This document shows, in pieces, positions 1-13,800 of a DNA stretch of 64,000 nucleotides. Every line of letters begins with the position of its first letter. Position 1 is the first letter of the stretch. The DNA is from Coniella vitis (Eukaryota; Ascomycota; Sordariomycetes; Diaporthales; Schizoparmaceae). The position numbers and the translations under genes were made by a program. Location of the stretch: NCBI GenBank assembly GCA_011317545.1, contig WUJK01000011.1, positions 201,501-265,500 of the forward strand, written 5' to 3'. The notes beneath the pieces were generated by a model, which searched no databases, was not told where the DNA came from, and saw only the letters and a program-made list of their open reading frames with translations.

Positions 1-3000
1 TACCGCCGACCGGCTTATAATAATATCTATAGCTCGATCCGGCTAATATACTACCTCCGGAGGGTCCTAGCCCTATTATAGAGAGATAGCCTATACCCCC
101 GGCGGATATAGTTAAGGATAACGATAATATAATTATAATCCTTAGCTCCTAAGGGGGCTTAAATATTACTACTCCCCTTATATATAAGTAGGATATACCT
201 TTCCGATAGCTAGGGGGCTCCTTTTATAATCGCTTAGGCGAATATAGGGAAGAAATAGTCTATTTATATTATACTACTAGTACTTTATACTAAGCAGGGG
301 GTAAACATTATATAGGTTTAAGAGCTATATACGATATATAATATAAGAATTTAGAAATACCTTACTTATAAGCTTTTCTTACTAATAGATAATTAGGGAG
401 GGGATCCGATAGCCTATTATAAGAAAAGGCGGTAGGAGTTATTCGGTAATAAGCCCCGGGTTCTAACGTATATATAACGGGGTTATAGGCTATATATAAA
501 GTAGTAATAGCCCCTTATTATAAGGGACGGATTCTAATTAAAGGTATTAGGGGTTCTTTTAATTAATATTTACCGGGCGCTTAGGAAGGATATAATACTC
601 GATTATATATTAAATAGTTTACCTATATAGAGATAGGTAGTTAGGGGCGATTTTAATATAATTTATACTCCTTATAAGCCGGGTAAGCTTAATAAAAGGG
701 GTAGCAATTAGGTTAAAAACTAGATATTATTTAAAAATATATTCTTTATAAATACCCCGAGCGTCCCTATATATATCTAAGGGGGGGTCCTTAACCTAGT
801 TTTCTCTAATATTCTAAATATAGCTACAGAGGTTATTCCTAACTTATATATTAGCTCTAATTATAAAATCCTTATTATAATTATCGGTAGTAATCCTCCG
901 TTCCCTTAGGAATAGCTAATATAGCTACGAGTAGACCTATAATCCCTCCCGGCCTTTAAAGGCCTTTTAGAAATAGGATTAATAGATATACCGCCCCTTT
1001 TATAAGCGGAGAGCTTAGCTTCTCTAGACGATTAAGTAACCCGCTTAAACTACCTCTAAGGTAGGATCCTAAAGGCGGCGGGGCGGTAATTATAACCCTA
1101 TTCTCGAGCCCCTTAGTAGGATAATAGGGTAAAGGAGGTATACCGGGCGTATATTAAAACCCGATATAATTATCGGATTTATTCGAAGGAGTTTTAGGTA
1201 ATTAGAAATACCTTTAAGGGGGCTATTTAAATATATCGGTAAGCCTTTTAGTAAGGTAGTATCGATATAATAGCTTCGAATATAGATATCTTCGGGATAA
1301 CGGGGTAATATAAGCTAATTATACCGCTATAAGCTCCCCCGCTATATATAGGGGACGGTATATTATATAAGGACCTTATTAAGAAAGCGAGCCTATTATA
1401 GGATAAGATTTTATAGCGGTTCTTTAGGGATAATAACTTAGTTAGGGACCCGCTCGAGGGCTAGGATACTTTTAAAGCCTATTTTTAATAGGGTTATACG
1501 GCTACGCCTAAGGAGGTAGAGGAGTATATTATCCGAGTTAAATCTACCTCTCCCGGGGTAAATAGTACTTCGGTATCCCTACTAAAGGAGTATTAGGATA
1601 ATATTAGCCCCCTTCTAATTCGGCTTTATAATTATTACCTTATTATAAGTTACTTTCCTTTACCTTAATACCGCGCTAAGGTATTAATATATCCTAAGCT
1701 AGGTAAGAGGGATATAGGTAGCCCTAGGTTATATAAGCTTATTACCTTTCTTTCTACCTTTTCTAAGGGGTTTAAGAGGCTAATTATATATAGGCTTTCC
1801 TAGATCTTACTTACTAAAGGGGTCCTTAACTTATAATACTACGGGGCGCTATTAAAACGCTCTATAATAAACCTTATAATAGTATTTATATACGATATCG
1901 AGCTAATACTCTCCCGAGGGCAGGTTATTATAATAGTAATTAGGGATATATAAGGGGCGTTTAATATCGTCCTCCCTAATAAACTAATCGTACGGCTATA
2001 AGTCCTTAATTTCCTACTCCTATTATTAAGTCTAATAACCTCCTTCCTAGTAATATAGCTAGTATAAGTCTACTTAGATAGGTCGATAACGGGTTTCTCC
2101 TCGGTAAGATATAATATACCCTAGGGCTCGCTTCTCTCGCCGGTATTATATATAATCTACCTCTCTAAACTTATTTTATAGGGTAGTAATAGGTATTTTT
2201 ATTATACGGACGATATTTTCTTCCTTCGTATATCTAATAGTATAGAGAAAAATATAGTATTACTAGAAACGGATATAATAAGCGTTAACGATTAGGCTTC
2301 GAGGAATATAATATAGTTTATAGCGGAGAAGACGGAAGTTTTCTACTTCTTAAAGTATAGGAAAGTAATATAGCCGGCTATTATAATAGGCGGTAGGTAT
2401 ATAAAGCCTATTATTAGTATACCTTCTTATTCTAAAGTAGCTAGCTTCCGTTAGCTAGGATTCTAGTTTAATAGGCGTTTTACGGGTAGGAGGTATATTA
2501 AGGAAAGGGTTTATAAAACGGCGAAGGTTATAGCCTACCTTAGGAGCCTTAGGAAGGTATAATATAGCCCCCCTATAATATCCCTTTATAAGGCGGTTAC
2601 GGTAATACTTATCCCGATACTTATATATATAGCGGATGCTTAGTTTCGACCGGGTTATACGCTTATAATATAGCTTAAGAAGGCGGATTAACTATTAGTA
2701 AAAGGTATTAAAGGGGTATTACCGGTATAGAGGATAATATATACGGTAATAGCCCTTTATAAAGCGAGCCTCCCTATAGCTAGGCTTATACTAGGAGTAG
2801 CGGTTTATTAGGCCGGCTTATAATATACTCTACTAGATATAGGGCACCCCCTTTATAAACGGATATACGCTCCTATAGGATATAACCTTAGGGTATTTAA
2901 TATACGCTTTATAAACGCTATATATAGCTTTCCTATTATACCTAAGCCGGCCTTATTAACCCCCCGGTATCCTAACTATATTACGCTAGACCCTAATATC

Positions 3001-3900
3001 GGTTACCCTAAGGAGGAAATAGCTATATACTATAATATATAGTATATAACCCTATTACCGGATATTATAGTAGTATATATAAATAGCTCTAAGGTTTAAA
3101 AGGGACCTAAGTATAGGGTAAGCTATAGGTATATTATAGTAAGGGATAGGGTATTCGTTATTATTATTATTAGGGTATTTTATAAATATTTATATATTTT
3201 CGACGCCGAAGCGGTTAAAGTACTTACGGGATTATAGTTAGCGCTAGAAACGGTATTATTAGTAATATTTATCTATATAGATAATACTTCGGTTATTTAA
3301 GGATTATAGGGTAATATACTTATTACCTTATAATAGGCTTTCCGAAGCTTTTAAGCCCTTTATAAATAATATTTTATAAAGGGATAATTAGTAATTATCC
3401 TCTAGAGCCCTAGTTATATAGGTATAGCTAGGAATAAGCTTATAGATACCTTTATAAAGAGGGGTATAATATTCTCCCTAATAGGGCGGGTAGTAAGCCT
3501 TATTACCTTAGGTATACGGATCCTATATCGAGAGGGAATTAAGAGCTTTAAGAAAATATAGTAAACGTATTAATAAGTAATCTTATCTAGCTAGTATAGC
3601 GCTTAGGGGCTAAGCTTTCGTATTATAATATAGCCGGCCCTTTTACTAAGCCGCTAATAGCTAGCTCTCTTTATAATTATAAGGATTAATTATAGTAACT
3701 TTAAAGCGTATTATTATCGGTTTAGCCGGCTAGGGATAAGCTACTATTATAGAACGGGCTATTTTAATAAGCTTTCGCTTTAATATTAGGTATATTATAT
3801 AATAGCTAGGCGGAGGTAGCGGGATTAGCCGGAGGGCCTAGCCGGGCCTCCTAATACCCCTTTCCGCGAAACGTATTTATAAAGGGTATTTATAAACTAC
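1..3900 (+). mobile_element. Tad-like non-LTR retrotransposon (LINE), RIP-inactivated, 5' end outside the window
   Basis: A decayed ORF2 can be followed on the plus strand with only TAG/TAA interruptions. An AP-endonuclease-like domain lies at about 460-905, with the GDFN motif at 644-658 and downstream text matching the family pattern for a nuclease of this type. A reverse transcriptase lies at about 1,650-2,420, with the catalytic box Y-Y-T-D-D at 2,200-2,214 (the YADD type, one Ala-to-Thr change explained by RIP on the other strand). An RNase H domain starts near 3,061 with V-Y-I-N-S-S-K, a mutated form of the usual V-Y-T-D-G-S-K. The order EN-RT-RNH fits fungal Tad/I-clade LINEs. No poly-A tail or ORF1 was recognised. 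It is inactive. Confidence 0.8.
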
Positions 3901-4374
3901 TAAATATAGTTTACCTTTTTAGAAGTAGTTTATAAAGATTCTCTATAAATAATACCCTTACTATTATATATACGATAGGTATAATACAGTCTATTACTTT
4001 ATAGGAAAGCGGATCTAATTAGGATCTTATATTATTAGCTATTAGGGTAGTTTATAACCGTATTATAGGCTATCTAGGGCTAAAATATATTAAACTATAT
4101 ATAGTCGATTACCTAGCGTATAGCGTTATTAAGGGCGTATAGCGTAATATAATAATCGGCGGGAGTCCCTAGGGTAAGGGTAATTAGGCCGGGAAGTAAT
4201 TATAATAGGCTTATAGCGCTAGGGGTATATTCCTACTTATAGGTAATACTAGCGCTAATAATAATAGTAATAACTATAATAGCCTAGCGCTAATACTATT
4301 AGGGCTAGTATTATAGCTAGTATTATTATTATTAGCAGTAACGGGGTAGGATATAGCGGGGGCGTTTTTAAGAC

Positions 4375-5560
4375 TATATAACCGGCTCTACCTCCTCCTC
4401 CGACTTACTAAACGATTCGGCGAAGCCCTCTGCTAATACTTTATCGTAGGCTTCCTTAGCTATACGAATAGTAGTATAATAGGGGGTATTATCCTTACCC
4501 TCCTATAAGGCGTTATATAACTAGTAGCTAACGGTTACTAGGTAGTTAGCTAAAGGGGTATAGCCTTTACGCTAATAGCGTTAATAGCGGGTATTACCCT
4601 CGATATCCTAATAGTCGTTAAGCGATTTACCGGTAATTACCGAGATTAGATATTATTTATAAAGTATATCGCGCTAGGTTACGATATAACGGCTATTAGG
4701 AGTAGCTTTACTAACCTTTTATATCTTCTTACGCTTAATAGGGGTAATAGGAGTAATAGCCTTACCCTTATTCTTAATAATACTAATCTTCTTCTTACTA
4801 GTCTTAGCTTTAGGCTAAATATTAATAATAATAATAGCGTTAGTAGTATAGATAGTATAAGGAGGGTTAGCTTTAATAGGAGCTATTATCTTAATAGCCT
4901 TAGCCTTAGTATTACTATTATTAGTAGTAACGGTAGAACGCTGCTTTTTAGTAATATAAGTACTAATAGGAGTAGAGGTAGGCGTAGGGCGTTTATTACT
5001 AGTATTACCGGCGGTAATAGTATAGGCGATACCGATATTATTATCGTTACTACTACTATTACTATTACTATTATCGTTTATATAGGTACGATTAGTATTA
5101 CTACTAGTAATATAGTTACTATCGTTATTAGCCTTATCCTAATAGGCCTCCTTATCGTCCTCCTCGGTATTATTATTACTAATATATATATTAGTAGCAG
5201 GCTCCTCGTTACTAAAGGTATCTTCGGCCTATTCCTAGCTATCTTAGAGTAAGTCTACCTCGTCTTCGCTATTAGTATTATCCTTAGTAGCCTCGGTATT
5301 ACCCTTATCCTTATCCTCGAGCTCGAGGGTACCGTTAAGGGCTTTTTATAGGATATCTTTATCGCCCTTATCTTCGTTATAGATATAATTATTACTATTA
5401 AGTATATTAGTAGTCGGCTTTATAGCGCTATATAGGAGTACGCTATATATTACGGGGGCGGTATCCTTCTTAATAGCTTTAGTTTTTATTAGTAAATATA
5501 CCTATTAATAATAGTTAATTAGTAATACTAGAACTTAGCTTTAGTATAGTATATTATACT
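4375..5560 (-). pseudogene. Decayed minus-strand ORF of unknown function next to the LINE
   Basis: On the minus strand one frame stays readable from about 5,560 down to 4,375, with only TAG/TAA stops. The N-terminal half is low complexity, rich in Asn, Ser, Thr, Asp and Glu. A Lys/Arg-rich stretch follows (4,690-4,800), then a normal-composition C-terminal region ending in a Ser/Glu-rich tail (F-A-E-S-F-S-K-S-E-E-E-V-E). A pyrimidine-rich tract on the same strand (complement of 5,935-5,980) sits upstream, as in many fungal leaders. I do not recognise the family. It could be an accessory ORF of a retroelement, a captured host gene, or the ORF1 of an oppositely oriented element. It lies head-on to the LINE. 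Confidence 0.5.
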
Positions 5561-6650
5561 TACTATACTATTTATATAGGTATCTTATAGGAAGGATATA
5601 CTACTTTATAATAGCGCTAGATACGGTATTTATAGGAGCTTAGGCTAGTTTATATAGATTAATAGGAGTATTATACGTTTCTTAGCTATATAGGTATTAA
5701 TAGTATTTATAGTATAGCGCGCTTTAGTATACTTAGCTATATAATAATTTAAAACGTTAGTAGATTACTATAAGTCCTAGTATTCGATTAGGAAAGGTAA
5801 ATACGCTTACTTCCTTTTTTAGGAGGTATTATAATAGTAGTAATAGTAATTACTATACTTAGGATTATAGAGGGGAGTATAATATAGTAGCGGCGATAAT
5901 TAGTAATATTACTATACTACTATATAATAGATTAAGAAAGGAGGAGGGAGAAGGGAGGAGGAAGAGGGAGTTTAGATAAGCTATAATAGGTATAGGAGAA
6001 ATATAGCAGATAGCGCTATACCCCTACTATTAATAATAATAGGGGTATAACTAGCTATAATAGCTATTATCTATAACTATAGATAAAGGGCTAGCTACTA
6101 TTAGCAGAAGGATATATACTTTTACGGATTAATAATAGTAAACGCCTTAAGGTATATCTCTAACGTATTTTAAGCTATTACTTTATACTACTATAAGGAC
6201 GTTTACGCTATATTAGTAGCTTAGCAGCTAGCTAGCTCTCTAGTATAGCGCCCTTAGGCTGCTATACTAGTAAGGTTATCGCTAGTATAATCGACGTATA
6301 GTATATATATAATACGGCTTCGGAACTAATCTCGGCCGGTATCTAACGTCTAGTAATTATACGGTAATATACTAACCTAATAAAAACGTAGCTTTATACG
6401 GGCTATACTAATAGTATTATATAACTCTACTCTAAGACTAATCCCTAGAGTATTTAGCCTTTAGGACGTAGCTAATACGCTATAAAATAGCCTTCGGGCT
6501 AGGGTTATATTACGAATATATATATTAGGTAGGTGTATATACGCTCCTTAGCAGTACGATAGGTAGTATACGCCGAGATACCCCTTGGGAGGTATGCTAG
6601 CGTAACTAGTCCGGCGTTAATTTAATTAAATAAATAAATAAATAAATAAA
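5561..6650. other. AT-rich spacer between LINE and gypsy blocks
   Basis: No readable frame was found. It contains the purine-rich tract at 5,935-5,980 and a run of AAAT/TAAA units near 6,625-6,650. A 5' LTR for the gypsy element that follows would be expected here, but I could not match this stretch to the LTRs at 19,147 or 21,379. Confidence 0.4.
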
Positions 6651-9600
6651 TATACGAGTTAATTATCTCTACGAAGAGTACTACTAGATTATATAGTTTA
6701 CTTATATTATATATAATTATAAATAATACTTTAAGTATAAGGTAACTAACGAATAGTTCCCCATATATAAAATAGGGTATAATATTATCGCTTATAACGA
6801 CGATAATAGCGATTATTATAAAGTATTCGGAATAAGGGGAAACTACGCTAGTATTAGCTTTATATATAATACCCCCTACGAATATATTATACGATAAGTA
6901 AGATAATACTAGTATATAATACCCTAGTATATACTTTATACGTAAGAAAAAGTACTCGATTAGTACCGAATATACGAATAGAAGTAAAGAGAAAAGCTTG
7001 TTAAGCCCGTATATATAGAACCTATATACTATAGCTTCTATAAGCGCGCCGATTATATAGAATACTTAGCGGGTAAAGCGTATACCTATTATAACCTTAA
7101 GGATAGTTAACTCGGAGTATAAACTCCCTATACTAAAGAAGAAACCTAAGCGCGCTTATAGCGATAAGCTATAATATATATATAATACGGAATACGATAA
7201 GCTAAGAACCTAGTATAAATAATAGCCCCTAGAGTATAATAAGTATAATAAAACCTAAAAGGTAAGGATTACTTATAAGGGATAATAAGCGATTAAGATT
7301 TATAATAAAGTCCCTTTATATAATAGATAGCTCGATATATAAATATTAAAAATTATAATATAAATTAACGGTAAATATTATATAATACTCTTAGATAGCG
7401 GAGTATAAGGAAACTTTATATCCTTAAGCGTTATTAATAAAGAATAAATACTTTAAAAGAAGAAGATAAAACCTTATAAACTTAATATTATAGAAGGTAT
7501 AAAAGTTACTTATAGCTAAGGTATTATCGATATAGAATTTAATTAATTATTAATTATAATCTATCGATATATAATATTAATAAACTTCGATATTACGGAT
7601 ACCGTATAATATAAGCTGATTTTAGGTATATTATAGTTAAGAAATAAAAATCCTCGAATCGATTAAACTAATAGCTATATTTTATAAGATAAAGCGGATA
7701 CTTAAGAAGCGGTTATAATTAAAGGTATAGGATCGGATTTAATTACTAAGTAATACCTAGATAATAGGGGCTTAAACGAATTTATATATACTTTTAATCG
7801 GGAAGAGCTATAATAATAGCTATTAAAGGATATAATAAACCTCGATAGCTTATAAAGAAGGATTTAATAATAGTTAATACCTAAGGAAATAAGGGATATA
7901 ATAGATTAAGATATAATATAATAGGATTTTATAGATAATAGGATATATTATTACGGTAAGTTTAAGAAGGAACTAAGTATATATAATAATATCTCCTTAT
8001 AATAGCGATTATATAAAACGAAGATATATTTAGAAACCTCTCTAGTATATTAGAAGAATATCGAAAGTTTATAAAACTATTTTAAGGAAAATTCGATAAT
8101 AGCCTATTAGAGTATAGCTTATACGATTATAAGATCTTATTTAAAGAAGGAGAATAATTAAAATTCTTTCCTATTTACGGATTAGATAAGGATAAACTTA
8201 AAGTATTTAGAGAATATATCGACGAAAACCTTAAGAAAGGTTATATTAGACCTTTATATTTATTAGTAGGATACCTAATCCTATTTATACTAAAGAAAAA
8301 CGGTAAACTATAACTATATATTAACTATCGGCAACTTAATAATATTATAATTAAGAATCGGTACCCCTTACCTCTCTATAAAAAACTTAGAGATAGATTT
8401 AAAGGAGCTTAATAGTTTATAGCCCTTAACCTTAAGGAAGGATATATATATATTCGTATTAAACCCGGAGAAGAATAGAAAATAGCGTTTAGAATATACT
8501 ATAGATATTTCGAATATCTTATTATACTATTCGGACTTATTAACGCCCCTATATTATTCTAGGAAATAATAGACTTTATCTTATATAAATACCTTAACTA
8601 TTTTATAATTACTTATCTAAACGATATCCTTATTTACTTAAAGATATTCGAAGAATATTAGAAGTACGTTATAATAATCTTATAAATCCTCTAAAATAAT
8701 AAGATTTTAATAGAACCTACTAAATATAATTAGAATACTTAAGAACTTAACTACCTCGGATATATTATTATATTAGAGTATATACGAATATAGAAAGATA
8801 AAGTATAGGTAGTTAGGGATTAGCTTATACCTTAGAATATTAAAGATATTAAAGCCTTCTTAAGCTATATTAACTTCTACCGATAATTTATTAAGAACTA
8901 TAATAATATCGTAATACTATTTATAGAACTTATAAAAAAGGATATTACCTTTAATTAGAGCGAATAGGTATAAAAGGCCTTTAGTATAATTAAGGATATA
9001 ATTATATTAGAACTAATCCTAATTAAAGTAGATTAAGATAAAGTTTTCGAGATCGAAATAAATATATTAGATTATATACTCGGTAGATAATTCGGATAAT
9101 AAAACGATAAAGGACGATTACGGATAGTTAATAACTTTAATAAAAAGCTAAACGGACTAGAACTTAACTATAAAACGCCCGATTAAGAACTTATAATAAT
9201 AATAGAAACCTTTAAGGAATAGTAATACTACCTTATCGGCGTAAAATAATAAATCCTTATATATATAGATTATAAAAATCTTTAGATATTTACCTCGATA
9301 AAGTAGCTTAATAAACGATAAGTTAGATAATACGAATTTCTATTAGAATTTAACTTTAAAATTATCTACTATAAAGGTAAAGAAAACGAACGGGTAGATA
9401 CTCTTAGCAAACGGTTAAACTATAAGGATAATAATAGTAAAAACCAAGATATTATAGTAATCTTTCAGGAAGATTCGGAAGGTAACCTTATTATACTATC
9501 TATTATTAAGGAACTAAATATAATATTATATATCGAAGGAGAAATACCTAACCTTAATAATATAATAATATCGGAATAAAATAATTATATTAGAAGTATC

Positions 9601-10628
9601 TATAGCGTATTAGTATATAGATATTAAGGAATTAAAGTAACCTATAAAAGGACCTAATATTATTAAAATCCACCGAACCTTAAGAAACGAGTTACGAATA
9701 TCGTTAATAACTATAATATATATAAACGGAATAAGATAGAACGGTATAAACCTTATAAACTATTATAACCTCTACTAATACCTATAATTATTTAGTTCTC
9801 TATTAGTCTAGACTTTATTATTAAACTACCCCTCTTATAAAAACCCTTAACTTAGGTATAATACGATAGTATCTTAATAGTAGTTTATAGATTAAGTAAA
9901 TACGTATATTTCCTATTATATAAAGAAAGTAATACCGTAGAAGAACTCGTATATATATTCCTCCGTATTATTATCGCTAATTACGGAATACCTTAAGAAA
10001 TTATATTAGATAGAGATAGAAAGTTCGTATTAAAATTCTAGATCTTACTTACTAAATACCTCGGAACGATATAACGTATATCTATAGTATTCTATCCTTA
10101 AATAAACGGATAAATAGAATATACTAACTAGATTATAGAATAATACTTATAATACTATATTAACTACGAATAAGATAATTAGGTCGAACTCTTACCTATA
10201 GTATAATTCGCCTATAATAGCGTAGATACGATAAGTATAGGAAAATCACTATTCTTCCTACTCTATAAACGTAACCCTACGGTATATTACGAAATATTAT
10301 TAGGTAGAAACGTAGAAATAGCAGACTAATATATTAGAAGAATTAAGTAATTATACGAAGATACTCGATATATACTTTAGGACGCTAAAGAATAAATAAC
10401 GAAATACGCTAATTAGAAAAGGATTAAGGGATTAATCCTATAAAAGGGAGATAAAGTCTACCTTAACCGTAAAAATATTAAAACTACTAAACCTAGTAAT
10501 AAACTCGATTATAAAAAACTCGGATCTTATAAAATTATATAATAAATTTTATTAGTTAACTATAAACTCGAAATCCTATATATACGTTTATACCTAATCT
10601 TTTATATTTTACTCCTCGAACTAGTATT
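6650..10628 (+). mobile_element. Ty3/gypsy element A, left part (Gag to integrase), RIP-inactivated
   Basis: A Gag-like frame is followed by a retropepsin motif L-D-S-G-x-x-G-N-F at 7,391-7,420. The reverse transcriptase is at about 8,270-8,680, with its Y-L-x-D-D box decayed to Y-L-N-D-I near 8,613. RNase H is at about 9,030-9,430 and the integrase core at about 9,780-10,300. The order PR-RT-RH-IN is that of Ty3/gypsy (Metaviridae). The frame has many TAG/TAA stops. At 10,628 it is cut by insertion of element B. The missing end, including the chromodomain, continues at 18,117. A 5' LTR was not identified, so the left boundary is approximate. Confidence 0.85.
10624..10628. repeat. Target-site duplication GTATT, left copy
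   Basis: GTATT directly precedes the left LTR of element B and recurs at 18,117-18,121 directly after the right LTR. The uninterrupted target (tagtattaatag) can be read in the related copy near 20,335-20,346. A 5-bp duplication is usual for Ty3/gypsy integrases. Confidence 0.75.
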
Positions 10629-10869
10629 AATCAGAGTTTAAGCTGGAAACTTGCTTACCTATTACTTAAAAGCAACGGGAACCCTATAGAGTTAATTACA
10701 TTTATAGTTATAGATAAAAACTGGAATACTAAAAGAAAAAAGGAAGGAACTAAGTTTAGTTTAATTCCTGAATATAACCTTATTTAGAAATATATCTTAA
10801 ATACTACTAAGATCCTGCTTATTAGATACTTTCTTATATCCTATTACTTTACCTACTAAAACCCTAATA
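10629..10869 (+). repeat. 5' LTR of element B (241 bp)
   Basis: It matches 17,876-18,116 along its whole length. Nearly every difference I noticed is a C/T or G/A transition, as RIP predicts; the first base is the one exception. It starts AATCAGAG and ends CCCTAATA. The 3' copy shows TATTAGAG and CCCTGATA, so the original ends were probably TGTCAG and CTGACA, with TG and CA turned into TA. Confidence 0.88.
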
Positions 10870-13800
10870 TTCTAAACTTCTTTTCTAAGGGTATAAACCG
10901 GCAAGAATAAGAATACTATCTATACGACGCTCTTCTCGTATTAGTCGCGCTAATACTACGCTAACGCAGCGAATTTCCTTAGAATCTCCAAATATAGCTA
11001 TTATAACTAAATAACGCCTTCGCGAAGAGGCTAAAGTAGACGTATTACTACGCCTTTAAGGTATTAAGCAGCGTTTATATACTAAACGTATACGCTTAGC
11101 GTAAGGAAATAAATCCTCCGATTATATCTACCTATTACTAGCTAGTTATAAGGTTTCTTCCTTATTTATAATACTTCTATATAGTAATTTATTACCTATA
11201 AGTAGAGCTATACCTACTCTTTCCAGACCTAATAGTTCTTTATCTATCTCTTAATCGGAAAGTACTATTAATACTATATCTCTTACCCTTTTACGCAGTA
11301 TACCGAATTTAATATATAAAGGAACTAGTCTAATAGAATTTTAAGCTTTTAAATTTAACCTTATATATCGATTTAAGATATATAGTATTATTAACAAAGA
11401 CTATAAATCTTATTATACTACCGGTTATTTAAGAGATAATATAAAACGCTATTAGGTTAGTTATCTTATATATTAATATAGGGAAAATAGTGCTAAGGCG
11501 AAAATATCCCTACCTAATCTTTTAGAATTTCTCGAGAAATAATACTCTAATCCTAAGACTCGTATACTTACTACGTCTTCGAAGCTTTTACGATTTATAT
11601 AAAGCCGAGATAAAATAGTTACGGATTTCGTATAACGTTTTAATAAAATCAAATTAGATAATCCAGCTCCTTTAGAAGGATTAGCTCGTATTATAGCCTT
11701 TATTACTCGGCTACGCCCTAAGTTACAGATTATACTCGGCTCTTAAGCAATATTACTATATAAATAGGAGTATACTATTAGTTTAGTATACCGATTCGAA
11801 TTAATATAAAAAGATACTTAACTTTAACCTATACGAACTCTACGAGAAAGCAGGATTTGCTTTATATATAGGGAGTCTAATTATATTATAACCTATTATC
11901 CTAAAAAAGCTACTAAGAATTCGCTACTTTCTACGTTATTACTTAACTTATCTTTACCCCTTAAGCGTAATACTAACGATTCCGCTACGTTAATATACCT
12001 AACTCGTAACTATAGTATTCGATACTATAATTATAACTAATAAGGCTATCGAAAAGCAATTTACCTATAGAACCCGTAGCGAATTTGCTACGTTTACGGG
12101 GAGGATAACTATACTTCTGCTAAATATCCTAAAGCTTATTATCGAACTTATTAAATAGTAGGCTATATTATAATCGTATACCTAAAATTATAGCGAATTT
12201 CAAATATTACCTATAATATAGCTTCGATATAGAGTTCTAGTTAGGAATACGCTAGGTAAGATTATCCTCGTCTAATTATAAAAGCTAGTATAATTTTAAG
12301 TAAAATATTATAATTTATAGAAAAAAAAGCGCTTATTAACTCGGGCGTAGAGGAGAACCTGCTTATACGTAACTTATTCGAATAAATCCTATAACTTTAT
12401 ATTAAACTAAGTATTCTACTAATTATATTTAATAATATACTAATAAAAACCTTAGGTTCTGTTTTATTAGATTTACTAATTACTAATTCCTTAGGCGTTA
12501 TAAGAACGTAGCGTTATCGCTTCTCTATTATTAAAAAAGCACCCTTCCTAATTATATTAGGTTTTCCCTAGCTTATTTCTATAAATCCTTAAATTAATTA
12601 GGCTATTAGGTATTAGAGATAGCTATTATATATATCTAAGTTAGTACTTACTATATCTACGTAGGAAATACGCGAAATACGCGTAATATTTACTATATAA
12701 AGTATACCTACTATTCCTTTATATCTATCTGAAAAGGAAGTTAAAAAACCTATCCCGAGTTTACCTAGCGAATATATAGACTTTAAGGATATTATATATA
12801 TAGATCCTAACGCACCTTTACTAGTACGAATAGTTTTAGACTATACTATTAATCTAGAAGAGGGCGCGATACCTTTATAGGGACCTATTTATATACTTAC
12901 TACGTTAGAGCTGGAAAGTCTTAAGGAATACTTATAGAAAATATAGGCTAAAGGTTTTATTCGCTATTCTATTAATCCTATAGGAGCTCCTATTATTTTT
13001 ATACTAAAAAAGGGCGGGGAGTTACGCCTTTATATTAATTATCGTACTTTAAATAAGCTAATACGTAAGAATCGTATACCTTTACCCTTAATTTTAGAAG
13101 TTCTAGACTAATTATTATATACTACTATTTATACTAAGCTTAACTTATTACTATATACGAATTAAGGAAGGTAATAAGTAGAAGACGGCTTTTCGTACTA
13201 AATACGGGTATTTTAAGTACCTTATTTTACTAATAGGTTTAACTAATTCTCCTATAACTTTTTAATCTTATATTAATCGAGTTCTAGTTAGGCTTATTAA
13301 TATTATTTATATTATCTATCTCGATAATATTTTAATTTTTAGTAAAGACCCTATAATATATATATAAGATATTCGTAGAGTATTTAAGCGATTACGTAAG
13401 TAGAAGTTATATATTAACCTTAAAAAATATAAATTTAATATATTAAAAGTTAAATTTCTAGATTTCGTTATTACTCCTAAGGGAATTAGTATAGAATATA
13501 GTAGAATCGCTACTATTAAGTAATAGCCCGAACCTATATATATTAAAGATATCCAAGTATTCTTAGGTTTTACTGGTTTTTATAGGCGTTTTATTCGAAA
13601 TTATTCTCGTATTACTATACCTTTAACGCAGCTTTTACGCAGCGAGTATATTAGTACTTTTATTCTTAATTTCCGATAGTATCTTATATTCCGAACGTTA
13701 TATACTCGTTTTACTATCGCTCTATTATTACACTATTTTAATCCTACTTTACTAATATATATAGAAACAGATATATCTTAGCAAGCTATTAGAGCTATTT

